The notes under the pieces: generated by a model
Seen by the model: only the letters and a program-made list of their open reading frames with translations
Told to the model about the DNA's origin: nothing
Database searches by the model: none
Program-made: the position numbers and the translations under genes
Shown: positions 53,001 through 60,749 of the stretch, one piece after another
Position numbering within the stretch: the stretch's first letter is position 1
How the letters are laid out: the number at the start of each line of letters is the position of its first letter
Assembly (NCBI RefSeq): GCF_003696315.1
Contig: NZ_RFFN01000010.1
Span: 20,486-84,485, forward strand
DNA length: 64,000 bases
Direction of reading: 5' to 3'
From: Pseudomonas songnenensis
GTDB lineage: Bacteria; Pseudomonadota; Gammaproteobacteria; Pseudomonadales; Pseudomonadaceae

Positions 53001-53487
53001 GTACGAGGTGGCACGCCTCTACAGCGAGCCGGAATTCCGCCAGCAGCTCCAGGCGCAGTTCGAGGGCGACTACAAGCTGCAGTTCCACCTCGCTCCGGCC
53101 TGGCTGGCCAAGCGTGATGCGGTTACCGGCGAGCCGCGCAAGCGCGAGCTGGGGCCGTGGGTGCTCAATGTGTTCGGCGTGCTGGCCAAGTTCCGCTTCC
53201 TGCGTGGCACACCGCTCGATCCGTTCGGCTATGGCCACGACCGCCGCGTCGAACGCCAGCTGATCGGCGAGTACGAGAAGACCGTGGACGAGCTGCTGGC
53301 CCAGCTCAAGCCGACCAACTACCGCACCGCCGTGGCCATCGCCGCGCTGCCGGAACAGATCCGCGGCTACGGCCCGGTGAAGGAGCGTTCCATCGCCAAG
53401 GCCCGCCAGCAGGAGAAGTTGCTCCGCGAGCAGCTGGCCAAAGGCGACGAGGTACAGAGCGTACGGCTGTTCCAGCCGGCGGCGTAG
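50017..53487 (+). CDS. Indolepyruvate:ferredoxin oxidoreductase, fused
   Basis: A 1156-residue fusion of the alpha- and beta-type parts, cofactors TPP and Fe-S. N-terminal part: GFISGYRGSPLGGLDKSLWE and NEELAATAVWGSQQ. The middle has YCSGCPHNTS (about residue 430), EGVNWIGQAPFTD and YNDAVAMTGGQPIDGELRV (TPP-binding). CEGCGDCGEKSNCLAV (about residue 634) supports a 4Fe-4S cluster. The C-terminal gamma-like domain starts LIPGVGGSGVTTLGALLG. It oxidatively decarboxylates aryl pyruvates to acyl-CoA; ferredoxin is the known acceptor. Regulated by the divergent Lrp-type gene (inferred). TAGGAG precedes the ATG. Confidence 0.93.
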   Translation: MSLAEIRLDDKYRLATGHLYLTGTQALTRLPMLQHQRDQARGLNTGGFISGYRGSPLGGLDKSLWEARDYLKQHAIHFQPGVNEELAATAVWGSQQTNLFPGARYDGVFAMWYGKGPGVDRAGDVFKHANAAGVSPKGGVLLLAGDDHGCKSSTLPHQSEHAFIAASIPVLNPANVQEILDYGIIGWELSRYSGCWVALKTIAENVDSSAVVEVDPLRVQTRIPEDFELPEDGVHIRWPDPPLAQEKRLNLYKIYAARAFARANNLNQVMLDSPNPRLGIITTGKSYLDVRQALDDLGLDEALCASVGLRVLKVGMSWPLEPVSVHEFAQGLDEILVVEEKRSIIEDQLTGQLYNWPVSKRPRVVGEFDEQGNSLLPNLSELTPAMIARVIAKRLAPIYTSDSIQARLAFLAAKEKALAARSYSTVRTPHYCSGCPHNTSTKVPEGSRASAGIGCHYMVQWMDRRTETFTQMGGEGVNWIGQAPFTDTPHMFQNLGDGTYFHSGSLAVRAAVAAGVNVTYKILYNDAVAMTGGQPIDGELRVDQLSRQIFHEGVKRIALVSDEPDKYPTRDTFAPITSFHHRRELDAVQRELREFKGVSVIIYDQTCATEKRRRRKRGKLEDPAKRAFINPAVCEGCGDCGEKSNCLAVLPLETELGRKREIDQNACNKDFSCVEGFCPSFVTVHGGGLRKPEAVAGGIEAATLPEPQHPSLERPWNVLIPGVGGSGVTTLGALLGMAAHLEGKGCTVLDQAGLAQKFGPVTTHVRIAAKQSDIYAVRIAAGEADLLLGCDLIVAAGDESLTRLNEQISNAVVNSHESATAEFTRNPDAQVPGAAMRQAISDAVGADKTHFVDATRLATRLLGDSIATNLFLLGFAYQQGLLPISAEAIEKAIELNGVAAKLNLQAFRWGRRAVLEREAVEQLARPAEIAEPICKTLEEIVEWRVDFLTRYQNAGLARRYRQLVERVRDADSADDLALSKAVARYYFKLLAYKDEYEVARLYSEPEFRQQLQAQFEGDYKLQFHLAPAWLAKRDAVTGEPRKRELGPWVLNVFGVLAKFRFLRGTPLDPFGYGHDRRVERQLIGEYEKTVDELLAQLKPTNYRTAVAIAALPEQIRGYGPVKERSIAKARQQEKLLREQLAKGDEVQSVRLFQPAA

Positions 53488-53501
53488 TTCGCAGTGCGCT
53501 A

Positions 53502-53525
53502 GCGGGGTGAAATCGGTCACCCCGC
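53502..53525 (+). terminator. Hairpin after indolepyruvate oxidoreductase
   Basis: GCGGGGTGA / TCACCCCGC, a perfect 9-bp stem with a six-base loop, 14 bp after the stop codon. No T-run follows, so a partial terminator or 3' stabiliser is more likely than a full stop. Confidence 0.45.
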
Positions 53526-53608
53526 ATGAGCACACCGCCGCAGGCGCTACCCGCTAACGAGGCCCTGTCCGTGACAGGCCACCAGACCAACAAGAACGAG
53601 GTAACCAA

Positions 53609-54703
53609 ATGTCCGTCTTCGCTCATCCTGACTTCGACCGCCACGAACAGGTGGTCTTCTGCCATGACCAGGCGTCGGGTCTGAAAGCCATCATCGCCAT
53701 CCACGACACGCGCCTCGGTCCGGCGCTGGGTGGTTGCCGGATGTTCCCCTATGCCAGTGACGACGAGGCCCTGCGCGATGTGCTGCGGCTGTCGCGCGGG
53801 ATGACGCTGAAATCCTCGCTGGCCGGGCTCAAGCTCGGCGGCGGCAAGGCGGTGATCATCGGCGACCCGCATACCGGCAAGAGCCAGGCGCTGCTGCACG
53901 CCATGGGCGACTTCGTCGACAGCCTTGGCGGGCGCTACATCACTGCCGCCGACTCCGGCACCGGCGATGCCGAAATGCAGGCCTTTGCCCAGCGCACCCG
54001 CCATGTGGTCGGCGCCACGCCGCGCACGTTGCTCGACGGCAGCGTCGCCAGCGGCGACCCGTCGCCGTCCACCGCCTACGGCGTGTTCGTCGGCCTCAAG
54101 GAAGCGGTGCGCCAGCGCCTCGGTCGTGACGATCTGACCGGGCTGAAGGTGGCGATCCAGGGCGTCGGCCATGTCGGGCTGGGGCTGGCGCGGCACCTGA
54201 AGGCGGCCGGCGCCGAACTGTGGGTGGCGGACATCTTCGATGCCAACGTCAAGCAGGCGATGGACGAGCTGGGAGCCAACGTGGTGCGCCCGCAGGACAT
54301 CTACGGTCTGGACGTGGACGTTTTCGCGCCCTGCGCCATGGGCGGCATCCTCAACGAGCAGACTCTCGAAGTGCTGCGTGCCCCGGTGATCGCCGGTGCC
54401 GCCAACAACCAGCTGGCCAGCGCCGAGATCGGCGTCGAACTGCAGCGGCGCAACCAGCTCTACGCGCCGGACTACGCAATCAACGCCGGCGGCATCATCG
54501 ACGTCTACTACCAGCGCAACGGCGGCAGCGCCGCGCAGATCGATGCCCATGTGAACGCCATCGCCGGCACGCTGCGCGAGATTTTCGAGCGGGCCGCCGC
54601 CAGCGGCGAATGCACCTCGGTGATCGCCGACCGCCTGGCGCTGGAACGCTTGCAGGCCGGCGGCGCGCCGCAGGTCGCGACGCTGCAGCGGCAGGCTTCA
54701 TGA
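53609..54703 (+). CDS. Leu/Phe/Val dehydrogenase
   Basis: A 364-residue NAD-dependent amino-acid dehydrogenase: [13 protein letters not shown], catalytic Lys in [34 protein letters not shown], Rossmann [20 protein letters not shown] and the [12 protein letters not shown] block. It reversibly deaminates an amino acid to its 2-oxo acid and ammonia. Leucine dehydrogenase is the common label, but its place between indolepyruvate oxidoreductase and HppD favours an aromatic substrate too. CGAGGTAACC precedes the ATG. Confidence 0.85.
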   Translation: MSVFAHPDFDRHEQVVFCHDQASGLKAIIAIHDTRLGPALGGCRMFPYASDDEALRDVLRLSRGMTLKSSLAGLKLGGGKAVIIGDPHTGKSQALLHAMGDFVDSLGGRYITAADSGTGDAEMQAFAQRTRHVVGATPRTLLDGSVASGDPSPSTAYGVFVGLKEAVRQRLGRDDLTGLKVAIQGVGHVGLGLARHLKAAGAELWVADIFDANVKQAMDELGANVVRPQDIYGLDVDVFAPCAMGGILNEQTLEVLRAPVIAGAANNQLASAEIGVELQRRNQLYAPDYAINAGGIIDVYYQRNGGSAAQIDAHVNAIAGTLREIFERAAASGECTSVIADRLALERLQAGGAPQVATLQRQAS

Positions 54704-54831
54704 TGGCACATGGCCGGTCACCCCAGCGCGCCGGCCTTCGCTGAGCGGGGCGGCGGGCTCTGATCGCCAGCGCCGTGCCCGCTCCGTTCGTTCGCACCAT
54801 CCCTGACAAAAACAACAAGCAGGAATCCGCA

Positions 54832-56241
54832 ATGACCGATAAAACCAGCCTCGCGGCCGGCACCTTCGCCGGCGCGCGCGCACGCATCCAGGACAACGCC
54901 AGCCGGGGCCTGTGGTCCTCCCGCTGGGTGTTCTTCCTCGCCGCCACCGGCTCCGCTGTGGGCCTGGGCAATATCTGGAAATTCCCCTACGTGACCGGGC
55001 AGAACGGCGGCGGCGCCTTCGTGCTGGTCTATCTCGCCTGCATCGTATTGATCGGCATTCCGCTGCTGATGGCCGAGGTGATGATCGGCCGCCGTGGCCG
55101 GGCGAACCCTGATGGCGCCGTGGCGCGGCTGGCGCGCGAAGCCGGGGCCAGTTCACGCTGGCGCGTGGTCGGCTGGCTCGGTGGGCTGACCGGCTTTCTC
55201 ATTCTGAGCTTTTATCTGGTGGTGGCCGGCTGGGCACTGGCCTATGTGCCGACGACCTTCAGCGGCGGCTTCGCCGGGGTCAGCGGGGAGGCCAGTGGCG
55301 AGCTGTTCGGCGCGCTGCTGGCGGACCCTGTGCGCCTGGTGGTCTGTGCCACGCTGGTGCTGGCGGCGACCATGCTGATCGTCGGCTTCGGCGTGCGTGG
55401 CGGGCTGGAGCGATCGCTGCGCTTTCTGATGCCCGGGCTGTTCGTGCTGATGCTGGTGCTGGTGGTCTACGCCGCCATCGAAGGCGAGTTCGCCCAGGCG
55501 CTGCAGTTTCTTTTCGTGCCGGACTTTTCGGCGCTGACCGCGCAGAGCGTGCTGGTCGCCCTCGGCCATGCCTTCTTCACCCTGAGTCTGGGCTGCGGCG
55601 CGATGATGGCCTACGGCTCCTATCTGCCGGAAGGCACCTCGATCGCCAAGACCTCGATTCTGGTGGCGCTGGCCGATACCGCGGTGGCGCTGCTGGCCGG
55701 CCTGGCGATCTTCCCGCTGGTGTTCGGCAACGCGCTGGAGCCGGGGGCCGGGCCGGGGCTGATCTTCGTCACCCTGCCGATCGCTTTCGGCCAGATGCCG
55801 CTGGGGCAGGTCGTGGGCGGGCTGTTCTTCGTGATGCTGGTGATCGCCGCGCTGACCTCGGCCATCTCGCTCTCCGAGCCGAGCATCGCCTGGCTTACCG
55901 AGCGCTTTTGCATCAGCCGGACCAAGGCCGTGCTGGGCAGCGGCCTGGTGCTCTGGCTGCTGAGCCTGGGCAGCGTGTTCTCGTTCAACCACTGGGCGGA
56001 CTACCAGCTGTTCGGCAAGACCTTCTTCGACACCCTGGACTACCTCACCACCAATTGGCTGATGCCGCTGGGCGGGCTGGGCACGGTGCTGTTCACCGGC
56101 TGGGTGTTGCAGCGCCACGTGGTCAGCGAGGCCATCGGCATTCGCAACGCCGGGCTGTTCCAGGCCTGGTGGAAGCTGCTGCGCTACGGCACGCCGGTGG
56201 CCATCGTGCTGGTATTTCTCAACCTGCTCGGGCTGATCTAG
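54832..56241 (+). CDS. Sodium-dependent amino-acid symporter 1 (NSS family)
   Basis: A 469-residue LeuT-like transporter. TM1 has ATGSAVGLGNIWKFPYVTGQN, the unwound sodium/substrate site; GGGAFVLVYLACIVLIGIPL and ALGHAFFTLSLGCGAMMAYGSYLP follow. Eleven to twelve helices fit bacterial NSS members. The ATG at 54832 has CAGGAATCC upstream. It probably imports the amino acid handled by the adjacent enzymes. Paralogous to the gene at 60750. Confidence 0.93.
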   Translation: MTDKTSLAAGTFAGARARIQDNASRGLWSSRWVFFLAATGSAVGLGNIWKFPYVTGQNGGGAFVLVYLACIVLIGIPLLMAEVMIGRRGRANPDGAVARLAREAGASSRWRVVGWLGGLTGFLILSFYLVVAGWALAYVPTTFSGGFAGVSGEASGELFGALLADPVRLVVCATLVLAATMLIVGFGVRGGLERSLRFLMPGLFVLMLVLVVYAAIEGEFAQALQFLFVPDFSALTAQSVLVALGHAFFTLSLGCGAMMAYGSYLPEGTSIAKTSILVALADTAVALLAGLAIFPLVFGNALEPGAGPGLIFVTLPIAFGQMPLGQVVGGLFFVMLVIAALTSAISLSEPSIAWLTERFCISRTKAVLGSGLVLWLLSLGSVFSFNHWADYQLFGKTFFDTLDYLTTNWLMPLGGLGTVLFTGWVLQRHVVSEAIGIRNAGLFQAWWKLLRYGTPVAIVLVFLNLLGLI

Positions 56242-56273
56242 CGCGACCACGGTCGTCCGTGCAGACCGCGCCG

Positions 56274-56398
56274 GTGGGCTGAAGCCCACTCCGCAAGCAT
56301 GCTGCGGGCTTCTCAGGAAGTCCTTTTGGTGGGCTCAGGTCCATCCCATCGGAAGCCGACACAGGCTTTGGTGGGGTGGGCTTCAGCCCACCTTTTTT
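56274..56398. repeat. GTGGGCTGAAGCCCAC element with terminator
   Basis: The left end GTGGGCTGAAGCCCAC (56274-56289) and the right end GGTGGGC-TTCA-GCCCACC (56375-56392) are mutually inverted hairpins; T6 follows the right one (56393-56398), making it a good intrinsic terminator for the symporter gene. The inner 85 bp carries no gene. Such GTGGGCTGAAGCCCAC units are dispersed in pseudomonads (from memory). The gap 56242-56653 holds this element and the two sites noted below. Confidence 0.75.
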
Positions 56399-56450
56399 AT
56401 GCGCGACGCCATGCACGGGATGACATGTGCGGCAGCTTGTCGCACCGGGT

Positions 56451-56528
56451 TGTAAGCTTTTCGTTACGCCTGGCAAGCCGCCGAGCCAGGCTTTTCAGCG
56501 AAAAACGCGCTGTAAGGAAAACCTGACA
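56451..56528 (+). promoter_or_regulatory. Possible PhhR/TyrR sites upstream of hppD
   Basis: TGTAAG-N6-GTTACG (56451-56468) and TGTAAG-N6-CTGACA (56511-56528) each resemble TGTAAA-N6-TTTACA in spacing and left half-site, with weak right halves. They sit 126-203 bp before hppD. PhhR controls phenylalanine/tyrosine genes in P. putida; here it is only suggested. Confidence 0.35.
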
Positions 56529-56653
56529 GCGGGGACGGCGCCAGCCGCTTTCCGTGCCCGTAAACAGCATTGTTCGGCGCTCGGCCCTGGGGTGTGATGG
56601 GGCCAGCCAAAGCCGTGCAACGGCCGTCCTCACAACAATAATCAGGAGGCGAT

Positions 56654-57739
56654 ATGAACGCCGTGAACAAGATCGAACAGCACAACCCCATCGGCACCGA
56701 CGGCTTCGAGTTCGTCGAATTCACCGCGCCGAATGCCGAGGGCATCGAGCAGCTGCGCACGCTGTTCACCCAGATGGGCTTTACCGAAACCGCCAAGCAC
56801 CGCTCCAAGGAGGTCTGGCTGTTCCAGCAGCACGACATCAACATCGTGCTCAACGGCAGCCCCACCGGGCATGTGCGCGAGTTCGGCGAGAAGCATGGCC
56901 CGAGCGCCTGCGCCATGGCCTTCCGGGTGAAGAATGCCGCGCAGGCCGCCGCCTACGTCGAATCCCAGGGCGCCAAGCTGGTCGGCAGCCACGCCAACTT
57001 CGGCGAGCTGAACATCCCCTGCGTCGAAGGCATCGGCGGCTCGCTGCTGTATCTCGTCGACCGCTACGGCGACAAGAGCATCTACGACGTCGACTTCGAG
57101 TACATCGAAGGGCGCACGCCGAATGACAACGCCGTCGGCCTGATGTGCATCGACCATCTGACCCACAACGTCATGCGTGGGCAGATGGATGTCTGGTCCG
57201 GTTTCTACGAGCGCATCGCCAACTTCCGCGAGATTCGCTACTTCGACATCGAAGGCAAGCTGACCGGCCTGTTCTCCCGTGCCATGACCGCGCCCTGCGG
57301 CAAGATCCGCATCCCGATCAACGAGTCGGCCGACGACAAGTCGCAGATCGAGGAATTCATCCGCGAGTACCACGGCGAGGGCATCCAGCACATCGCGCTG
57401 TCCACCGACGACATCTACGAGACCGTGCGCCGCCTGCGCGCCAACGGCGTGGACTTCATGACCACCCCGGACACCTACTACGAGAAGGTCGATACCCGCG
57501 TCGCCGGCCACGGCGAGCCGCTCGACCAGCTGCGCGAGCTGAACCTGCTGATCGATGGGGCGCCGGGCGATGACGGCATCCTGCTGCAAATCTTCACCAA
57601 CACGGTGATCGGCCCGATCTTCTTCGAAATCATCCAGCGCAAGGGCAACCAGGGCTTCGGCGAAGGCAACTTCAAGGCGCTGTTCGAATCCATCGAGGAA
57701 GACCAGGTGCGCCGCGGCGTGATCAAGGCGGACGAGTAA
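56654..57739 (+). CDS. hppD: 4-hydroxyphenylpyruvate dioxygenase
   Basis: A 361-residue non-haem iron enzyme: two vicinal-oxygen-chelate domains. Fe ligands come from MCIDHLTHNV (His), GIQHIALSTDDI (His) and the C-terminal ILLQIFTN...IFFEIIQRKGNQGFGEGNFKALFESIE (Glu). It makes homogentisate from 4-hydroxyphenylpyruvate, then HmgA, FAH and MaiA act. AGGAGG precedes the ATG by 8 bp. Confidence 0.96.
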   Translation: MNAVNKIEQHNPIGTDGFEFVEFTAPNAEGIEQLRTLFTQMGFTETAKHRSKEVWLFQQHDINIVLNGSPTGHVREFGEKHGPSACAMAFRVKNAAQAAAYVESQGAKLVGSHANFGELNIPCVEGIGGSLLYLVDRYGDKSIYDVDFEYIEGRTPNDNAVGLMCIDHLTHNVMRGQMDVWSGFYERIANFREIRYFDIEGKLTGLFSRAMTAPCGKIRIPINESADDKSQIEEFIREYHGEGIQHIALSTDDIYETVRRLRANGVDFMTTPDTYYEKVDTRVAGHGEPLDQLRELNLLIDGAPGDDGILLQIFTNTVIGPIFFEIIQRKGNQGFGEGNFKALFESIEEDQVRRGVIKADE

Positions 57740-57753
57740 GTCCAGAGCCAGGA

Positions 57754-57840
57754 CGTAGGGTGGAAGACTGCGAAGCATCTTCCACGCGTCTGTGTCGGGC
57801 CGACCAACGCGTGGATGTGCTTCGCGACATCCACCCTACG
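57754..57840. repeat. TAGGGTGGA inverted repeat between hppD and hmgA
   Basis: Left arm 57754-57788 (CGTAGGGTGGAAGACTGCGA...) and right arm 57808-57840 are inverted copies of about 34 bp with differing middles; both arms end in CGTAGGGTGGA on the outside and CCACGCG inside. It is the same family as the units at 42020-42196. It splits hppD from the hmgA-FAH-maiA part of the pathway. Confidence 0.78.
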
Positions 57841-57896
57841 CACCGGCATCCACTGCGCCGCCATTCAGATCACGCGGTATCACGAAGGAGAGGCAC

Positions 57897-59036
57897 ATGA
57901 GCCGCAAATGGATCAGTTTCCCCATCCGCGAGGGTGAGAGTTCGCGTCAGGCGCACTGCGATTTTCCGCAGGGCACCTACGAGCGTGAAATGGGCCGCGA
58001 AGGCTTCTTCGGCCCGGCTTCGCACCTGCATCACAAGCATCCGCCGACCGGCTGGATCGACTGGGAAGGCCCGCTGCGCCCGCACGCCTTCAACTTCAAT
58101 CACATCCCCAGCGAAGGCGACTGCCCGCTGCAGGCGCCGCTGGCGCTGCACAACGCCGACGTCAAGTTGCGCCTGTGGAAGACCAACGGCGCCATGCGCC
58201 ACCTGGTGCGCAACGGTGATGGTGACGAACTGCTGTTCATCCACGAGGGCGCCGGGCATTTCTACTGCGACTTCGGCCACCTGGAATTCCGCGACGGCGA
58301 CTACCTGATGATCCCGCGCGGCACCGCCTGGCGCATCGAGGCGACGCAGCCGGTGTTCATGCTCTTGATCGAGAACACCGACGGCGCCTACCAGCTGCCG
58401 GAAAAAGGCCTGGTCGGCCCGCATGCCATCTTCGACGCCGCAGTGCTCGACCATCCGCGGCTGGACGACGCCTTCCGCGCGCAGCAGGACGAGAACCCCT
58501 GGCAGATCCGCATCAATCGGCGCGACCAGATCACCACCGTGACCTACCCGTACAACCCGCTGGACGTGGTCGGCTGGCACGGCGACAACACCGTGGTACG
58601 GCTCAACTGGCGTGACATCCGCCCGCTGATGAGCCATCGCTACCACCTGCCGCCGTCGGCGCACACCACCTTCGTCGCCAACGGTTTCGTGGTCTGCACC
58701 TTCACGCCGCGGCCGGTGGAATCCGATCCGGGTGCGCTGAAGGTGCCGTTCTTCCACAACAACGACGACTACGACGAAGTGCTGTTCTACCACCGCGGCA
58801 ACTTCTTCAGCCGCGACAACATCGAGCAGGGCATGGTGACCTTCCACCCCTGCGGCTTCCCCCACGGGCCGCACCCGAAGGCACTGAAGAAGGCCAGCAC
58901 CGACCCGGCGACCTTTGCCGACGAGGTGGCGGTGATGATCGACACCCGCCGCGCGCTGGAAGTCGGCGAGGCTGCCGCAGCCGTCGATGTCCCCGAATAC
59001 GTCAACTCCTGGCGTGCGCCGGGCAAGGAATCCTGA
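57897..59036 (+). CDS. hmgA: Homogentisate 1,2-dioxygenase-like (short form)
   Basis: A 379-residue cupin-type dioxygenase, shorter than the classical enzyme (about 430-440). MIPRGTAWRIEATQPVFMLLIE, FHNNDDYDEVLFYHRGNFFSRDNIEQGMVTFHPCGFPHGPHP and the PHGP motif carry the metal-ligand His/Glu region. The tightly linked FAH and MaiA genes support the substrate homogentisate. GAAGGAGAGGC precedes the ATG, which overlaps nothing; its stop shares TGATG with the next gene. Confidence 0.88.
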   Translation: MSRKWISFPIREGESSRQAHCDFPQGTYEREMGREGFFGPASHLHHKHPPTGWIDWEGPLRPHAFNFNHIPSEGDCPLQAPLALHNADVKLRLWKTNGAMRHLVRNGDGDELLFIHEGAGHFYCDFGHLEFRDGDYLMIPRGTAWRIEATQPVFMLLIENTDGAYQLPEKGLVGPHAIFDAAVLDHPRLDDAFRAQQDENPWQIRINRRDQITTVTYPYNPLDVVGWHGDNTVVRLNWRDIRPLMSHRYHLPPSAHTTFVANGFVVCTFTPRPVESDPGALKVPFFHNNDDYDEVLFYHRGNFFSRDNIEQGMVTFHPCGFPHGPHPKALKKASTDPATFADEVAVMIDTRRALEVGEAAAAVDVPEYVNSWRAPGKES

Positions 59037-60019
59037 TGAAACTCGCAACCCTCAACCAGGGCCGCGACGGCGTGCTCGTCGTCGTTTCCCGTGATCTCGC
59101 CCAGGCGGTGAAAGTGCCGCAGATCGCCGCCACGCTGCAGGCCGCGCTGGATGACTGGAACTACTGCAAGCCCAAGCTCGAAGCGGTCTATCAGCGTCTC
59201 AACGACGGGCTGGAGGAGGGCGCATTCGCCTTCGACCAGGCCGCCTGCCACAGCCCGCTGCCGCGCGCCTATCACTGGGCGGACGGCAGCGCCTACGTCA
59301 ATCACGTCGAGCTGGTGCGCAAGGCGCGTGGCGCCGAGATGCCGGAGTCCTTCTGGCACGATCCGCTGATGTACCAGGGCGGCGCCGATGCCTTTATCCC
59401 GCCGCACAGCCCGATCCGCCTGGCCGACGAGGCCTGGGGCATCGATCTGGAAGGCGAACTGGCGGTGATCACCGACGACGTGCCCATGGGTGCGACGCCG
59501 GCCGAGGCGGCCGCGCACATCCAGCTGCTGATGCTGGTCAACGACGTGTCGCTGCGCAATCTGATCCCCGGCGAGCTGGCCAAGGGCTTCGGCTTCTACC
59601 AGAGCAAGCCGTCGTCGAGCTTTTCGCCGGTGGCGGTGACGCCGGACGAGCTGGGCGAAACCTGGCGCGACGGCAAGGTGCACCGGCCTCTGGTTTCGCA
59701 TATCAACGGTGAGCTGTTCGGCCAGCCGGATGCCGGCACCGACATGACCTTCAACTTCCCGACCCTGGTCGCCCATGCCGCGCGCACCCGCCCACTGGGC
59801 GCCGGCACCATCATCGGCTCGGGCACGGTGTCGAACTACGATCGCAGTGCCGGCTCGTCCTGCCTGGCCGAGAAGCGCATGCTCGAGGTCATCGAGCACG
59901 GCGAGGCGAAGACGCCGTTCCTCAAGTTCGGCGACCGGGTGCGCATCGAGATGTTCGACGCCGCCGGGCAGAGCATCTTCGGCGCCATCGATCAGCAGGT
60001 CGAGCGCTATGAGCACTGA
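59036..60019 (+). CDS. Fumarylacetoacetate hydrolase family protein
   Basis: A 327-residue enzyme that splits fumarylacetoacetate to fumarate and acetoacetate, the last step of tyrosine breakdown. Motifs: MYQGGADAFIPPHSPIRLADEAWGIDLEGELAVI (metal Glu residues), LLMLVNDVSLRNLIPGELAKGFGFYQSKPSSSFSPVAVTPDEL and IGSGTVSNYDRSAGSSCLAEKRMLE. It overlaps the upstream stop (TGATG) and the maiA start by 11 bp. Confidence 0.93.
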   Translation: MKLATLNQGRDGVLVVVSRDLAQAVKVPQIAATLQAALDDWNYCKPKLEAVYQRLNDGLEEGAFAFDQAACHSPLPRAYHWADGSAYVNHVELVRKARGAEMPESFWHDPLMYQGGADAFIPPHSPIRLADEAWGIDLEGELAVITDDVPMGATPAEAAAHIQLLMLVNDVSLRNLIPGELAKGFGFYQSKPSSSFSPVAVTPDELGETWRDGKVHRPLVSHINGELFGQPDAGTDMTFNFPTLVAHAARTRPLGAGTIIGSGTVSNYDRSAGSSCLAEKRMLEVIEHGEAKTPFLKFGDRVRIEMFDAAGQSIFGAIDQQVERYEH

Positions 60020-60668
60020 GCTGACGCTCTACGGCTACTGGCGCTCCAGTGCCGCCTACCGGGTGCGCATCGCGCTGAATCTGAAGGGCCTGGCCTACCG
60101 GCAGGTGCCGGTGCATCTGGTCAAGGATGGCGGCCAGCAGCGTGCGGCCGATTACCGCGCCCTCAATCCGCAGCAGCTGGTGCCGTTGCTGGTCGATGAA
60201 GCCAACGGCGGCGCGCGCATCAGCCAGTCGCTGGCGATCCTGGAATACCTCGACGAGGTATTCCCGGTGCCGGCCCTGTTGCCGGCCGATCCGGTCGAGC
60301 GCGCCCGGGTGCGCGCACTGGCCATGCACATCGCCTGCGAGATCCATCCGCTGAACAACCTGCGCGTGCTGCAGTACCTCAGCGCCGAACTGGGGGTCGA
60401 CGACGAGGCGAAGAATGCCTGGTATCGGCACTGGGTCAGCCAGGGGCTGGCGGCGGTGGAAGAGGGCTTGGAAACCTTTGGTGACAAGCTTTCCCTGAAC
60501 GATCGGCCAGGTTATCTGGAGGCATGCCTGGTGCCGCAGGTATACAATGCGCGCCGTTTTGCCTGTGACCTCGCGGCGTATCCACGCATTCTCGAGATCG
60601 TTGCACGCTGCGAGACGCTTCCGGCCTTCCAGCAGGCCGCGCCGGAGGTGCAGCCCGACGCTCAATGA
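60009..60668 (+). CDS. maiA: Maleylacetoacetate isomerase
   Basis: A 219-residue zeta-class glutathione transferase: LYGYWRSSAAYRVRIALNLKGL (SSAAYR active site), NPQQLVPLLVDEANGGARISQSLAILEYLDEVFP, and the helical C-domain. It isomerises maleylacetoacetate to fumarylacetoacetate. It starts within the end of the FAH gene. hmgA-FAH-maiA is the usual core order. Confidence 0.94.
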   Translation: MSTELTLYGYWRSSAAYRVRIALNLKGLAYRQVPVHLVKDGGQQRAADYRALNPQQLVPLLVDEANGGARISQSLAILEYLDEVFPVPALLPADPVERARVRALAMHIACEIHPLNNLRVLQYLSAELGVDDEAKNAWYRHWVSQGLAAVEEGLETFGDKLSLNDRPGYLEACLVPQVYNARRFACDLAAYPRILEIVARCETLPAFQQAAPEVQPDAQ

Positions 60669-60749
60669 ACGACTGAATCCGCCTTGCACGCCGCCGCGCC
60701 CTGCGCGACGGTCCCGATCCCGTCACAGATAACAACAAACAGGTGACGT

